A stretch of 64,000 nt of DNA from Formosa haliotis (GTDB lineage Bacteria; Bacteroidota; Bacteroidia; Flavobacteriales; Flavobacteriaceae). Positions 45,732 through 55,183 of this stretch are shown here, one piece after another; position 1 is the stretch's first letter, and each line of letters starts with the position of its first letter. The position numbers and the translations under genes are program-made. Where the stretch lies: the NCBI RefSeq assembly GCF_001685485.1, contig NZ_BDEL01000001.1:1361501-1425500 (forward strand), given 5' to 3'. The notes below the pieces were generated by a model. It was not told where the DNA came from. It saw nothing but the letters and a program-made list of their open reading frames with translations, and made no database searches.

Positions 45732-47666
45732 TTATTTTAAATCCCAATAAATATTGTAACGCTCTCTATGTAAATCAAACAAAGGAATAAAAGTCAATTC
45801 TTTATTTTTTAAACCAACTGATTTAAATGTTAAAGGTTTATTATGAACAGGTTCTAACCATTTTTTAATCTTATCACCTTTTACTTCTAAATGATTATTT
45901 AAAGTTGTAGGAACATTATAATTATAAGTATAATAATCATTGTGTAATTGAGGGTTAGAATATGGAGCCGGTTTTTTCATTCCCTCGGTCCCTAATTCAG
46001 CAGCCATTACAATAGGTCCATACATTACTGCTCTTACATCAGAATCCTCCTTAGAATTACTCCAATGTAATTCCATTGGAAACGTAATTTCTATTTTATC
46101 ATTATTTTTCCAAACTCTATCTATATTGATATAACTTCCTGGCTTAGATTTTACTCTTATTTTTTTACCATTTACTTTAACAGTAGCTCCTAAAGTAGCC
46201 CATGACGGATAACGAACATATAAAGCCGTTTTCACATTTTTGTTTACTGATATAGTAAGTGTTGTTTTATCATCATATGGAAATTTGGTTTCTTGCTTTA
46301 AAACAAATCCTTTTTCTTTCCAATTTAACTCTGAAGGAATAAAAAGATTCACAAAAACACCTTTGTTATTATGATAATAAATAGCCTCACTATATTTGGC
46401 TTGATTCTCAAAACCAGTACCTACACAACACCAAAAAGATGCTGATGGCGTGCTATAAACTTTATGAGCTCCTGGCAACATAGGTAAAAAATAAGCTACC
46501 ATTCCCGTTGCCGGATCTTGTTGACCTAAAATATGATTGTACAATGCTTTTTCATAAAAATCAGCATATTTTACATCAGCCTCTAAACCAAACAAATGTC
46601 TTGTTAATTTTAACATATTATAAACATTACAAGACTCTCCTGTATACCCAGATAAATGTTCTGTTTGGTGATCTGGCTTAAAAAACTTCTCTTTATCACT
46701 ATTACTTCCAGTTACAAAAGAATGATGATTTACAACGGTATTCCAAAAAAACTCTGTAACTTCTTTATTTTCTTTGTTTCCTTCTATCTCATAATCACGG
46801 ATCAATCCTATTAATTTAGGAATGTAAGTATTTGCATGCTTTTTATTTAAATTATCTACTTTTTGCTTTAACGGGTCTAAGCTTTCATTATGATAAAAAA
46901 ACTCTCCTAACCATTTGTATTTTTTATTACCTGTGATTTCATAAAGTGAATAAAAAACATCATTCATCCCTCCAAACTCATTTCGCAACATGATGGTTCT
47001 TTGTTCAGGTGTTATCAACTGTAATTTATCATAAGCCCAATTCGCCATACCTTCAACTACATGTAAAGCTAGTTTGTTGTCTGTATATAAATACTGATCT
47101 ATTAATCCTGCATACAATTTATGTAATGTATACCATGGAGCCCAAACTCGTTTTCCAGCAATATTTCTGTCAATTAAATTTTGGGGATATGCACTTAAAT
47201 AGTCATTTTGATTTAATACTTTTTGAACTTCAGCAAGTCCAATTACAATACTATCGGCCTTTGTTTTGTAAACGTCTTCCTTGGTGGTAGCATATAACAA
47301 TGACAATCCTGATAAAATATGACCAACAGCATGCCCCCTCAATTCACAATCTAAAGACTCCCATCCTCCCAATTTTTCTGTGGTATCATACCCTCCTTCA
47401 TAACCACTATATACTCCAGCATTGGTTCTAAAACTGTGCAATAAACTATTTGTTTTTAAAGATAAAATCCAATTACTTTCACGTTGCATATTTTCTTTAA
47501 ATCGAGAGTCTAACAAAGTCACATCTTTCATATCAAAAGCCATGGCCTTTGTTCTATTATTGTCTTTTAAAGCTAACTTATCTTGATGTTGCCCTGGATA
47601 ATGAGATTGAGCCATTAAGCCTATTACCCCTCCCAAAAATAATACTATTCCAATTTTAATTTTCAT
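45732..47666 (-). CDS. GH127 beta-L-arabinofuranosidase, secreted
   Basis: The 644-residue protein has a signal peptide (1-20, ...GLMAQ) and the GH127 (former DUF1680) alpha/alpha barrel with C-terminal beta-sandwiches. The zinc-thiolate site of this family is visible: E-S-C in YTGESCNVYNML (Glu about 344, Cys about 346) and the Cys pair in FWCCVGTG (about 413-414), the first of which would be the nucleophile. Other family blocks are LDCELRGHAVGHILSG and WYTLHKLYAGLIDQ. It would release beta-L-arabinofuranose from arabinan or arabinosylated glycans. It is the third gene of a GH97-GH43-GH127 group. Confidence 0.92.
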   Translation of the reverse strand: MKIKIGIVLFLGGVIGLMAQSHYPGQHQDKLALKDNNRTKAMAFDMKDVTLLDSRFKENMQRESNWILSLKTNSLLHSFRTNAGVYSGYEGGYDTTEKLGGWESLDCELRGHAVGHILSGLSLLYATTKEDVYKTKADSIVIGLAEVQKVLNQNDYLSAYPQNLIDRNIAGKRVWAPWYTLHKLYAGLIDQYLYTDNKLALHVVEGMANWAYDKLQLITPEQRTIMLRNEFGGMNDVFYSLYEITGNKKYKWLGEFFYHNESLDPLKQKVDNLNKKHANTYIPKLIGLIRDYEIEGNKENKEVTEFFWNTVVNHHSFVTGSNSDKEKFFKPDHQTEHLSGYTGESCNVYNMLKLTRHLFGLEADVKYADFYEKALYNHILGQQDPATGMVAYFLPMLPGAHKVYSTPSASFWCCVGTGFENQAKYSEAIYYHNNKGVFVNLFIPSELNWKEKGFVLKQETKFPYDDKTTLTISVNKNVKTALYVRYPSWATLGATVKVNGKKIRVKSKPGSYINIDRVWKNNDKIEITFPMELHWSNSKEDSDVRAVMYGPIVMAAELGTEGMKKPAPYSNPQLHNDYYTYNYNVPTTLNNHLEVKGDKIKKWLEPVHNKPLTFKSVGLKNKELTFIPLFDLHRERYNIYWDLK

Positions 47667-47687
47667 ATTCCTTTAAATCAATATTTA

Positions 47688-49298
47688 TTATTTCTTTTCT
47701 ACTCTAAACCAATCAAAATCTGCATACCCTCCATTGGATACTTCTTTTTCACTTGCCGAAAAAACGCCCATTTTAGCACTAATCCAAAGGTCTTTTTGAG
47801 CGATAAAACTTTCTCCTATCTCTTTAAACCTCTTACCATTTTCACTATAATAAAAAACACAAGTTGCATTAGGAGCTAAAACTTCCATTCTTAAATAAAC
47901 TGTATTTGATTTTAATTCTTTTTCAGCAATAATTTTTTCTATAGCTCCGTTAATAGCCTCATCACAAACTACTTGCTGTATCCAATATTTCTCGTCATGA
48001 TAGGCAATTCCAACATATGCATAAGACTGTCCCATCATAATTAATCCAGCAGTTTTACCAGGAATATTCCATTCTGTTTTTAAAGTAACTTTAGTAGTAG
48101 TTTTAAAATTTGGTGCAGGTAACTTTTGTAATAATAAACTGGGCATATCCCACAAATTAGGAAGTTCCTTTTTACTCATTGCGAACAATCTTAAGTAATC
48201 TGTTCCTGGAATTTGAGCACTCCATTTTACAGAAGAATTTGCATACCATTGCCACTGTAAACCAGGTTTTCCATTATTAAATTCATCACTTTCTTGTGGT
48301 GAAGATAAAGGCATTCCTTGTACCGGTTTTTTATAAGTAAGAATTGGCTCTCCTACTCCATTTCCGTCTAAATCCTTTCCCATTTCTGGCCAATTATCTT
48401 TCCATGATATGGGAGTTACCCATAGTACTCTCCCATAAACAGCTTGATCTTGAAAGTGTACAAACCAAGATTCTTCATTAGGGGAAGTCACCCAAGCTCC
48501 TTGATGTGGTCCATTAATACCTGTACTTCCTTTCTCTAATACAATTTTTTCTTCATAAGGGCCATATATATTTTTAGATCGTAAAGCCAATTGCCATCCA
48601 TTTTCCACACCACCAGCTGGTGCTAAAATGTAATAATAATTATCTTTTTTATACAATTTTGGACCTTCTACAGTATGGTGATTAACATGTCCATCAAATA
48701 CATTTTTACCTTCATCTAAAACTTTAGTTCCTTCAGAATTCATTGTTCGTATGGTTAACAAACTATTCACCCCTGCTCGGCTTCCAGCCCATGCATGAAT
48801 TAAATATGTGTTTTCTCCATCCCAAAGCGGACAAGGGTCTATAATTCCTTTTCCTTCTAACACTAACAAAGGTTTTGACCATTTACCATAAACATTCTTG
48901 GTTTTAATCATATACACACCAAAATCAGGATCTCCCCAATAGATATAAAACTCATTATTATGATACCTAATAGATGGTGCCCAAACTCCTTTACTGTGCT
49001 GAGGTACATTAAACACGTCTTCTGGTATTTGCTTTTCTAATGCGTAATTAACAATTTCCCAATTCACCAAATCTTTAGAATGTAATATTGGTAAACCAGG
49101 AATACAATTAAAACTACTAACGGTCATATAAAAATCGTCTCCTACCCTAATCACATCAGGATCTGAGTAGTCTGCATATAAAACCGGATTGGTATATGTT
49201 CCATCTCCATTATCTGACTGCCATACTTTAGACACATATTGTTGTGCTATAATGGACTGCATACTAAGCACTAGTAGTAATAAAATTCCTTTTTTCAT
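47688..49298 (-). CDS. GH43-family arabinofuranosidase/xylosidase (paralogue)
   Basis: Start is placed at the ATG 49296-49298 (MKKGILLLLVLSMQ), giving 536 residues with a proper signal peptide; an ATG 15 bases upstream is also possible. The GH43 propeller has Asp in DYSDPDVIRVG, Asp in GIIDPCPLWD and Glu in HTVEGPKLY. A C-terminal beta-sandwich covers the last 200 residues. It is a full-length paralogue of the GH43 at 20901-22529, sharing blocks such as NGDGTYTNP, GVWAPSIRYHNNE and GSRAGVNSLL. Likely an arabinan side-chain exo-enzyme in the periplasm or secreted. Confidence 0.9.
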   Translation of the reverse strand: MKKGILLLLVLSMQSIIAQQYVSKVWQSDNGDGTYTNPVLYADYSDPDVIRVGDDFYMTVSSFNCIPGLPILHSKDLVNWEIVNYALEKQIPEDVFNVPQHSKGVWAPSIRYHNNEFYIYWGDPDFGVYMIKTKNVYGKWSKPLLVLEGKGIIDPCPLWDGENTYLIHAWAGSRAGVNSLLTIRTMNSEGTKVLDEGKNVFDGHVNHHTVEGPKLYKKDNYYYILAPAGGVENGWQLALRSKNIYGPYEEKIVLEKGSTGINGPHQGAWVTSPNEESWFVHFQDQAVYGRVLWVTPISWKDNWPEMGKDLDGNGVGEPILTYKKPVQGMPLSSPQESDEFNNGKPGLQWQWYANSSVKWSAQIPGTDYLRLFAMSKKELPNLWDMPSLLLQKLPAPNFKTTTKVTLKTEWNIPGKTAGLIMMGQSYAYVGIAYHDEKYWIQQVVCDEAINGAIEKIIAEKELKSNTVYLRMEVLAPNATCVFYYSENGKRFKEIGESFIAQKDLWISAKMGVFSASEKEVSNGGYADFDWFRVEKK

Positions 49299-49396
49299 CA
49301 AAACTATTTTCATTTAATTTATCTTACTTCGTTCTTTCAATACCTGCCATCAATCCTGAGGTTCCTAAGACCGTATTGAGTGTATTCCTTTACCTA

Positions 49397-51295
49397 TTAG
49401 TTGTTCTCCAATTTTTTAAATTGAATGGCTGTACCACCAGAAGCTTTCATATTTAAAGTTAAAATTTTATTGTTTTTAACTTTTATATTTTTAACTGCTA
49501 CTTTTGTACGAGTATTTACGTTATCATCATCACTATAAATAGTAGCTTGATAATTAGCCTTAGCATCTAAAAAATCTAATTTAATATTCACCTCTCTAGC
49601 CTCTGTATTTGTTATGGCTCCTATAAACCAATCTTCTTTAGATTTTCTTGCTGTAACAATATATTCTCCTGGTGCTCCCTGTAAAACTTTAGTATCATCC
49701 CAAACGGTTGGAACAGCATCAAAAAAAGCAATTTCTGGTTCACCTTGATAATCGCTTGCTTTATCATACCAATACAAGGTTTGTAATGGACTATACATTA
49801 CTACAGATAAGGCTAATTGATGTGCATGTGTTGTTTTTATACGATTATCATAATAACAAACAGTATAATCTCCCATACCTGCAATACCTCTAGTAAACGG
49901 TAAAATAGTGTTGTGTGTAGCATCAGGAAACTCTTCATTTCCTCTTATTCCCTCAACAGTCATTATGTTAGGTAATGTTCTTTGCTCTCCAGTCAACCTA
50001 AATTCATCATGAATATTCACCATTAATTGATTGTCTGCAGCTCTTTGTACTGATTCATGTAACCAATTTGTCCATCTGTGAGACCCCAATGCTACAAAAC
50101 CATATTTAACTCCTGCAATTCCCCATTCTTTGTACAATGGAAAAATATCAAAATCTTGTTTTAATAATGCTTGTTGATTTACATACAACCAAATCCCAAC
50201 ACCTCTTTCTTTTCCATACCTAATCACCTCTTTTAAATTCAAATCAACATCAATAGTTCTTGCATCAGAATCAAACGTAAAAGAAGGACCATACCATTTC
50301 CAATCAAAAAGAACATACTGTAAGTTATGATCTACAGCAAAATCTATCCATGCCTTTGCTCCTTTTTCAGACAAAGCAGTTTCCCGCACAATTTTCCCAG
50401 GCTTTATCCAACTCGTATCTTCAATTTTACTAGGCTCATTTAAGTTTAAAAGAATATCATTATTTTCAATTAATCCTGTAGCTGTTTCCGATGCCATAAT
50501 TACTCGCCAAGGCGTTCCAAAATAAGGCACCTTATCTACACTTTCATACAAAGTGGTTTTAACTGTTGAAGGCTTTTGCTTACTTAACTCAAATTTTGCA
50601 CGTACAAAATCAACCATTCCTGCTTCTGCCAAACATGCATACATTCCATTTGGCAATTCTAAAGTTAACGGACGTTCACTTTTTGCTGGCCAATCTTGTA
50701 ATGGTAATAATTGATATGGTCCTTGTGCCCAAGCCTCAAACCATGCTTTTGTACCTTGTGGAAAAGTAAACTCTGTATTTTCCTCTGTAACTCTGTAATA
50801 TATTCCTGTTGGATTGTCTAAAAAATAATACCTAAAAGCAATACCTTCATTAAATGCCTTTACCTCGATATTCATTTTATAATTAGCACTTGCTTTTTGT
50901 TCAAAAGACAAAATCAATTCATTATAATGATTTTTTATCTCGCACCTTTCCCCAAATGTAGGATACCAGTCCTTATTTACCGAGCTTCTTTTTTCACCCT
51001 TATATACCAAATCATCCATCCAATTACGGGTGGGTTTATTTTTAACTCCCAAAGTCCATTCCGAAAGATGATTATCTAATTTTATTTGTAACTCAGATTC
51101 TAAAACAACAGATTTGCCTTTGTAGTTTATAAGATATGTAATGCTTGATTCTCCTGAGCTTTTAATCGTTTGCTTTATTTGAATTTCATAATTAGCATCT
51201 GGAGAATGTAATACCGAATTAAAACCAGAAATAGATTGTCCTACTGATTCAAATTGGATGATAATAAGTAAGGAAATTATAATTAAGTTTTTCAT
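49397..51295 (-). CDS. GH97-family glycosidase lacking the retaining-type nucleophile
   Basis: The 632-residue protein has a signal peptide (about 1-19), the GH97 N-terminal beta-supersandwich (about 22-280, with FNEGIAFRYYF and YFGTPWRVIMAS), a (beta/alpha)8 barrel (about 290-545) and a C-terminal beta domain. In retaining GH97 alpha-galactosidases a strand carries G-V-K-x-D; here it reads AGVKYGFVALG, with Gly in place of Asp. The next strand has MVNIHDEF and TVEGIRGNEE, which could supply the carboxylates used by the inverting members. So it may be an inverting alpha-glycosidase, or have a different specificity. It is first in the GH97-GH43-GH127 group. Confidence 0.88.
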   Translation of the reverse strand: MKNLIIISLLIIIQFESVGQSISGFNSVLHSPDANYEIQIKQTIKSSGESSITYLINYKGKSVVLESELQIKLDNHLSEWTLGVKNKPTRNWMDDLVYKGEKRSSVNKDWYPTFGERCEIKNHYNELILSFEQKASANYKMNIEVKAFNEGIAFRYYFLDNPTGIYYRVTEENTEFTFPQGTKAWFEAWAQGPYQLLPLQDWPAKSERPLTLELPNGMYACLAEAGMVDFVRAKFELSKQKPSTVKTTLYESVDKVPYFGTPWRVIMASETATGLIENNDILLNLNEPSKIEDTSWIKPGKIVRETALSEKGAKAWIDFAVDHNLQYVLFDWKWYGPSFTFDSDARTIDVDLNLKEVIRYGKERGVGIWLYVNQQALLKQDFDIFPLYKEWGIAGVKYGFVALGSHRWTNWLHESVQRAADNQLMVNIHDEFRLTGEQRTLPNIMTVEGIRGNEEFPDATHNTILPFTRGIAGMGDYTVCYYDNRIKTTHAHQLALSVVMYSPLQTLYWYDKASDYQGEPEIAFFDAVPTVWDDTKVLQGAPGEYIVTARKSKEDWFIGAITNTEAREVNIKLDFLDAKANYQATIYSDDDNVNTRTKVAVKNIKVKNNKILTLNMKASGGTAIQFKKLENN

Positions 51296-51489
51296 TTTAT
51301 TGAGTATGTTATATAATATGATCTATTGATACAAGACAATTCTATTAAAAAATTATACCCAAACTATAAACCATGGCTCATAATTTATCAATTATCGCCC
51401 TATTTGGGGATTTAAACTATTAATTTCCAGTTTTCTAATGATTGAATATATTTTTCATATTTTTACAAGTGTAAAAAACACATTTAAAA

Positions 51490-53409
51490 ATGAAAAACTA
51501 TACTACTCTAACTATTTTAATGCTTGTTATCTGCTCCTGTTCTGTGGAAAAAAAGAGCATATTTTTGAAAATCCTTCAAAAAGTATTTCGGTTGAATTTA
51601 AGCTCAACGCAGAAAAAGCTGCAAGCTATAAGGTACATTATCAAAACAAAACAGTCATTAATTCATCTCTTTTAGGAATAATACGAGAAGATGCTTCCTT
51701 TTACAACAATCTTGAAATCATTTCAGTTTCTGGCCCTAAACCCGTCACAGACCATTATACCATGCTTCAAGGAAAACGTAAAAACAGGTCTTATTCGGCA
51801 AACGAATACAAGGCACAATTAAAAAATGATTTAGGAAATCGTATCGATATTATTTTCCAAATCTCTGAAAACGGTGTTGCTTTTCGCTATCATTTTCCTG
51901 AAAATTCTTCAGAAATAAAAAAATTATTGAAGAAAAACCACCTATAATTTTAATACACAAACAAAATCGTGGTTACAACCTATGTCGAAAGCAAAAACAG
52001 GTTGGAGTGAAACCAATCCGTCTTACGAAGAAAATTATTTAATGGAAATTCCTGTAAACACGCCCTCTCCAATTGGTGAAGGTTGGGTTTACCCTGCCCT
52101 ATTTAACACGGCAGACACTTGGTTGTTAGTTTCGGAGACAGCTCTAGGAAAAACCTACTGCGGTACACGACTAAAATACAATACCAAAGCGCATGCATTA
52201 CAAGTTACTTTTCCGCAAACCGAGGAAGTTTTTCCTAATGGCGCATTAAACCCTGAGTCTAAATTACCTTGGTTTACCCCGTGGCGTATCATTACAATTG
52301 GAGACTTAAAAACAATTACAGAAAGTACTTTGGGTACCGATTTAGCTGAAAAAGCCATCGATATAGATACCTCATTTATTGAAACAGGTTTAAGTTCTTG
52401 GAGTTGGGTGTTATTGAAAGATAATTTTACCACTTTTGAAACTTCCATGAAATTTATTGATTACGCTTCGGATATGAGGTGGCCCTTTTGCCTTATTGAT
52501 GCCGATTGGGACACAAAAATTGGTTTTGAAAAAATGAAAAAGCTTGTTGATTATGCGGCTAGCAAAAATGTAAAAATAAACGTTTGGTACAATTCTTCAG
52601 GTTCATGGAATTCCACGCCATACCATCCTAAAGGTAAATTATTAACCCATGAAGATCGTGCAAGCGAATTCAAAAAGCTAAATGATATAGGTGTTTCTGG
52701 TGTTAAAATCGACTTTTTTGGTGGTGACGGACAATCTATGATTGCTTATTATCATGACATTTTAAAAGATGCTGCAACCCATAAATTAATGGTTAATTTT
52801 CACGGCGCAACACTACCTAGAGGTTGGCAACGCACCTACCCGCATTTAGTAACTGTTGAAGCGATTAAAGGTGAAGAATTTATCACGTTTGTTCAGGAAA
52901 ATGCCGATTTACAACCCAGCCACTGTGCCATGTTACCTTTTTCTCGTAATGCTTTTGACCCCATGGATTTCACCCCAATGGTTTTAGATTCTATCCCTAA
53001 TATCACTAGAAAAACGACACCAGCATTCGAACTGGCTTTACCTACACTATTCTTATCTGGAATTCAGCATATCGCCGAAATTCCAGAAGCAATGGAAAAA
53101 CAGCCGCAATTTGTTCGCGATTATTTAAAAGCCATTCCAGCAAACTGGGACGATTCAAAATTTATTGCAGGATATCCTGGTAAGTTTGTAATCATGGCTA
53201 GAAAGAAAGGTGATAGCTGGTTTATTACTGGAATAAATGGTGAAAACACAGTCAAAAAAATCTCTATAGATTTATCATTTATTACAAAAGAAAAGGGTTT
53301 TATAATTACTGATAATGATAACAATGGATTTAGCCAAACCACTTTAGAACCAAGCGCTATTATGACTATAAACATGAAAGAACATGGCGGCTTTGTGATG
53401 AAATTTTAA
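51490..53409 (+). pseudogene. GH97-family retaining-type alpha-glycosidase, broken by frame changes
   Basis: The ATG at 51490 begins a lipoprotein-like signal (MKNYTTLTILMLVICSC) that leaves frame at an A7 run (51548-51554). The next frame carries the N-terminal GH97 domain (EHIFENPSKSISVEF ... GVAFRYHFPENSSE) and ends at a stop at 51945. A third frame from about 51931 holds the remainder (TTYNFNTQTKSWLQ ... MTINMKEHGGFVMKF). Adding one A to each of the runs 51548-51554, 51917-51923 and 51933-51937 restores one frame of 640 residues that reads ...IIEEKTTYNF, a pattern normal for the family. The barrel has SGVKIDFFGGDG with the retaining-type Asp nucleophile, and TVEAIKGEEF with a probable acid Glu. 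Likely an alpha-galactosidase if functional. Confidence 0.82.
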
Positions 53410-53416
53410 ACAAAAA

Positions 53417-53544
53417 AAAAGGTCTTAAAAGTAAAATTCACATCATCTGAATTTATTTCAGATTCTCACCATTATTGAATTTCAATATTATGAGATTCTG
53501 TGCCAAGCACAGAATGACGATTGTTTTAACTTTTAAGACCTTTT
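53417..53544. repeat. Nested inverted repeats between convergent genes, likely bidirectional terminator
   Basis: A perfect 16-bp outer inverted repeat (53417-53432 AAAAGGTCTTAAAAGT and 53529-53544) encloses 96 bases. Inside is a second perfect hairpin, ATTCTGTGC-CAA-GCACAGAAT (53495-53515), flanked by GAGATT and GACG. The outer arms carry A and T runs on both sides, fitting termination of both the GH97 gene (+) and the SSS symporter gene (-). The inner hairpin resembles short dispersed repeats (GATTCT...AGAATGACG type) scattered between genes in Bacteroidetes genomes; that is recollection, not tested here. Confidence 0.65.
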
Positions 53545-53563
53545 AGATTTATAAGTTTTCTAC

Positions 53564-55129
53564 TTAAGACAAATAAATATATAGCCCAATTACTGCGGCA
53601 ACAACTAGATAACCAACTGGTTTAACATATTGCCAAGGCGTGATATCCACTTGCTTTGTATACTCTTGTTTATAATCTGTTTCTCTAGGCACAAAATAAC
53701 TTACTACAAACATAATAATGATTGTTAATACAAATAAAATGCCCATTAAATGCAAGAAGCTAATGTTTGGTTTAATAACATAAAGCGTGACTAAATAGGT
53801 TATCACACTAAACAATATGGCAATATTAGCGGCTTTTCCTGAAACACGTTTAGAAAATATCCCTACTATGACAATAGCCAAAATAGGCACACTATGTGTA
53901 CCATTTAATTCTTGTAAATAGGTAAAAATTCCTCCCTGTACCCCGTAAAGTAATGGCGCAATACCCATAGAGAATAAAGACAGTATAATACCAAAGGTTT
54001 TTCCTGCTCTTACAACCTGACTTTCTGAAGCTTTTTTGTTGATATATTCTTTGTAAAAATCAAGTCCGAATAAGGTTACCGAACTATTTAAAGCACTATT
54101 AAACGAACTTAAAATAGCGCCGAATAATACTGCAGCGAAAAAACCTATAAACGCAACGGGAAGCACTGCTTTAACCACCATAGGGTAGGCTTCATCTGCA
54201 TTGGCTATATCCCCATTAAAAATATAAAACGCAATAATTCCTGGTAGAACCACTATAAAAGGCCCTAATATTTTTATAAAAGCGGCTAGTAAAAGCCCTT
54301 TCTGACCTTCTTTTAAGTTTTTAGCTCCAAGCGCTCTTTGAATAATAGCTTGATTAGTGCCCCAATAATAAAAATTTACAATAATCATTCCCGTAAAAAG
54401 GGTCCAAAATGGCACATCGGAATCTGGCCCTCCAATAATATCAAACTTTTCGGGAAGCGCTGTGGTTAATGTTTTTAAGCCTGTTAAAACATTACCATCC
54501 CCAATCTTCATTAAACCAAAAATGGGAATTAACGAACCTCCAATAATCAAACCAACAGCATTAATAGAGTCGGATACAGCAACCGCTTTCAATCCGCCAA
54601 AAATAGCATAGATACTACCTATAATACCAATAGCCCAAACTGTAGCCCAAAGTGCTGGTTCTGGATTCATGCCTAACTTTTCAGGAATATCGAACATGGT
54701 ATTTATCGCCAAAGCACCCGAATATAGCACCGTTGGCAACATAGAAATAGCATATCCTAGAAGAAAAAGTAAGGAGACAATGGTTTTAGTTGATTTCCCA
54801 TATCTATTTTCTAAGAATTGTGGAATAGTTGCTATACCACTTTTTAAATATTTTGGAAGTAATACAAATGCTGTAAAAACCATAGCAAGAGCCGCTACAA
54901 CTTCGTAAGCCATAATAGGTATTCCGTCTCTAAAAGATACACCGTTCATTCCTACAATTTGTTCTGTTGAAAGATTTGTAAGCAACAATGACCCTGCGAT
55001 TACAGGGCCTGTTAGGCTTCGTCCGCCTAAGAAATAGCCATCGGAAGACTTTTCATCTGTCTTTCGTGTAGACCGCCATGCGATTACAGCTACCAATAAA
55101 GTAAAGGCAGCAAAAGAAATAATATCCAT
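53564..55129 (-). CDS. Sodium/solute symporter (SSS family), sugar importer of the arabinose operon
   Basis: The 521-residue membrane protein has about 14 hydrophobic segments and SSS marks: GYFLGGRSLTGPVIAGSLLLTNLS near the start (quoted in part), NGVSFRDG, AVSDSINAVGLIIGG, and YYWGTNQAIIQRALGAKN (about 253-270). It is SGLT-like rather than proline-like. It ends the araB-araD-araA-galM cluster, 54 bases past galM, so it probably imports arabinose, or galactose given the galM neighbour; the exact sugar is not readable from sequence. Confidence 0.88.
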   Translation of the reverse strand: MDIISFAAFTLLVAVIAWRSTRKTDEKSSDGYFLGGRSLTGPVIAGSLLLTNLSTEQIVGMNGVSFRDGIPIMAYEVVAALAMVFTAFVLLPKYLKSGIATIPQFLENRYGKSTKTIVSLLFLLGYAISMLPTVLYSGALAINTMFDIPEKLGMNPEPALWATVWAIGIIGSIYAIFGGLKAVAVSDSINAVGLIIGGSLIPIFGLMKIGDGNVLTGLKTLTTALPEKFDIIGGPDSDVPFWTLFTGMIIVNFYYWGTNQAIIQRALGAKNLKEGQKGLLLAAFIKILGPFIVVLPGIIAFYIFNGDIANADEAYPMVVKAVLPVAFIGFFAAVLFGAILSSFNSALNSSVTLFGLDFYKEYINKKASESQVVRAGKTFGIILSLFSMGIAPLLYGVQGGIFTYLQELNGTHSVPILAIVIVGIFSKRVSGKAANIAILFSVITYLVTLYVIKPNISFLHLMGILFVLTIIIMFVVSYFVPRETDYKQEYTKQVDITPWQYVKPVGYLVVAAVIGLYIYLS

Positions 55130-55183
55130 ATTTAATGTGTTTAGTTAGTAAGAAATGGTTATGAAAACAATACTACGGCATAC

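Noticed and set aside
51467-51483. AAGTGT and ACACAT halves upstream of the broken GH97 gene, resembling the araB repeat
   Set aside because: The spacer is 5 rather than 7 bases and one half has a mismatch, so it is not a convincing copy.
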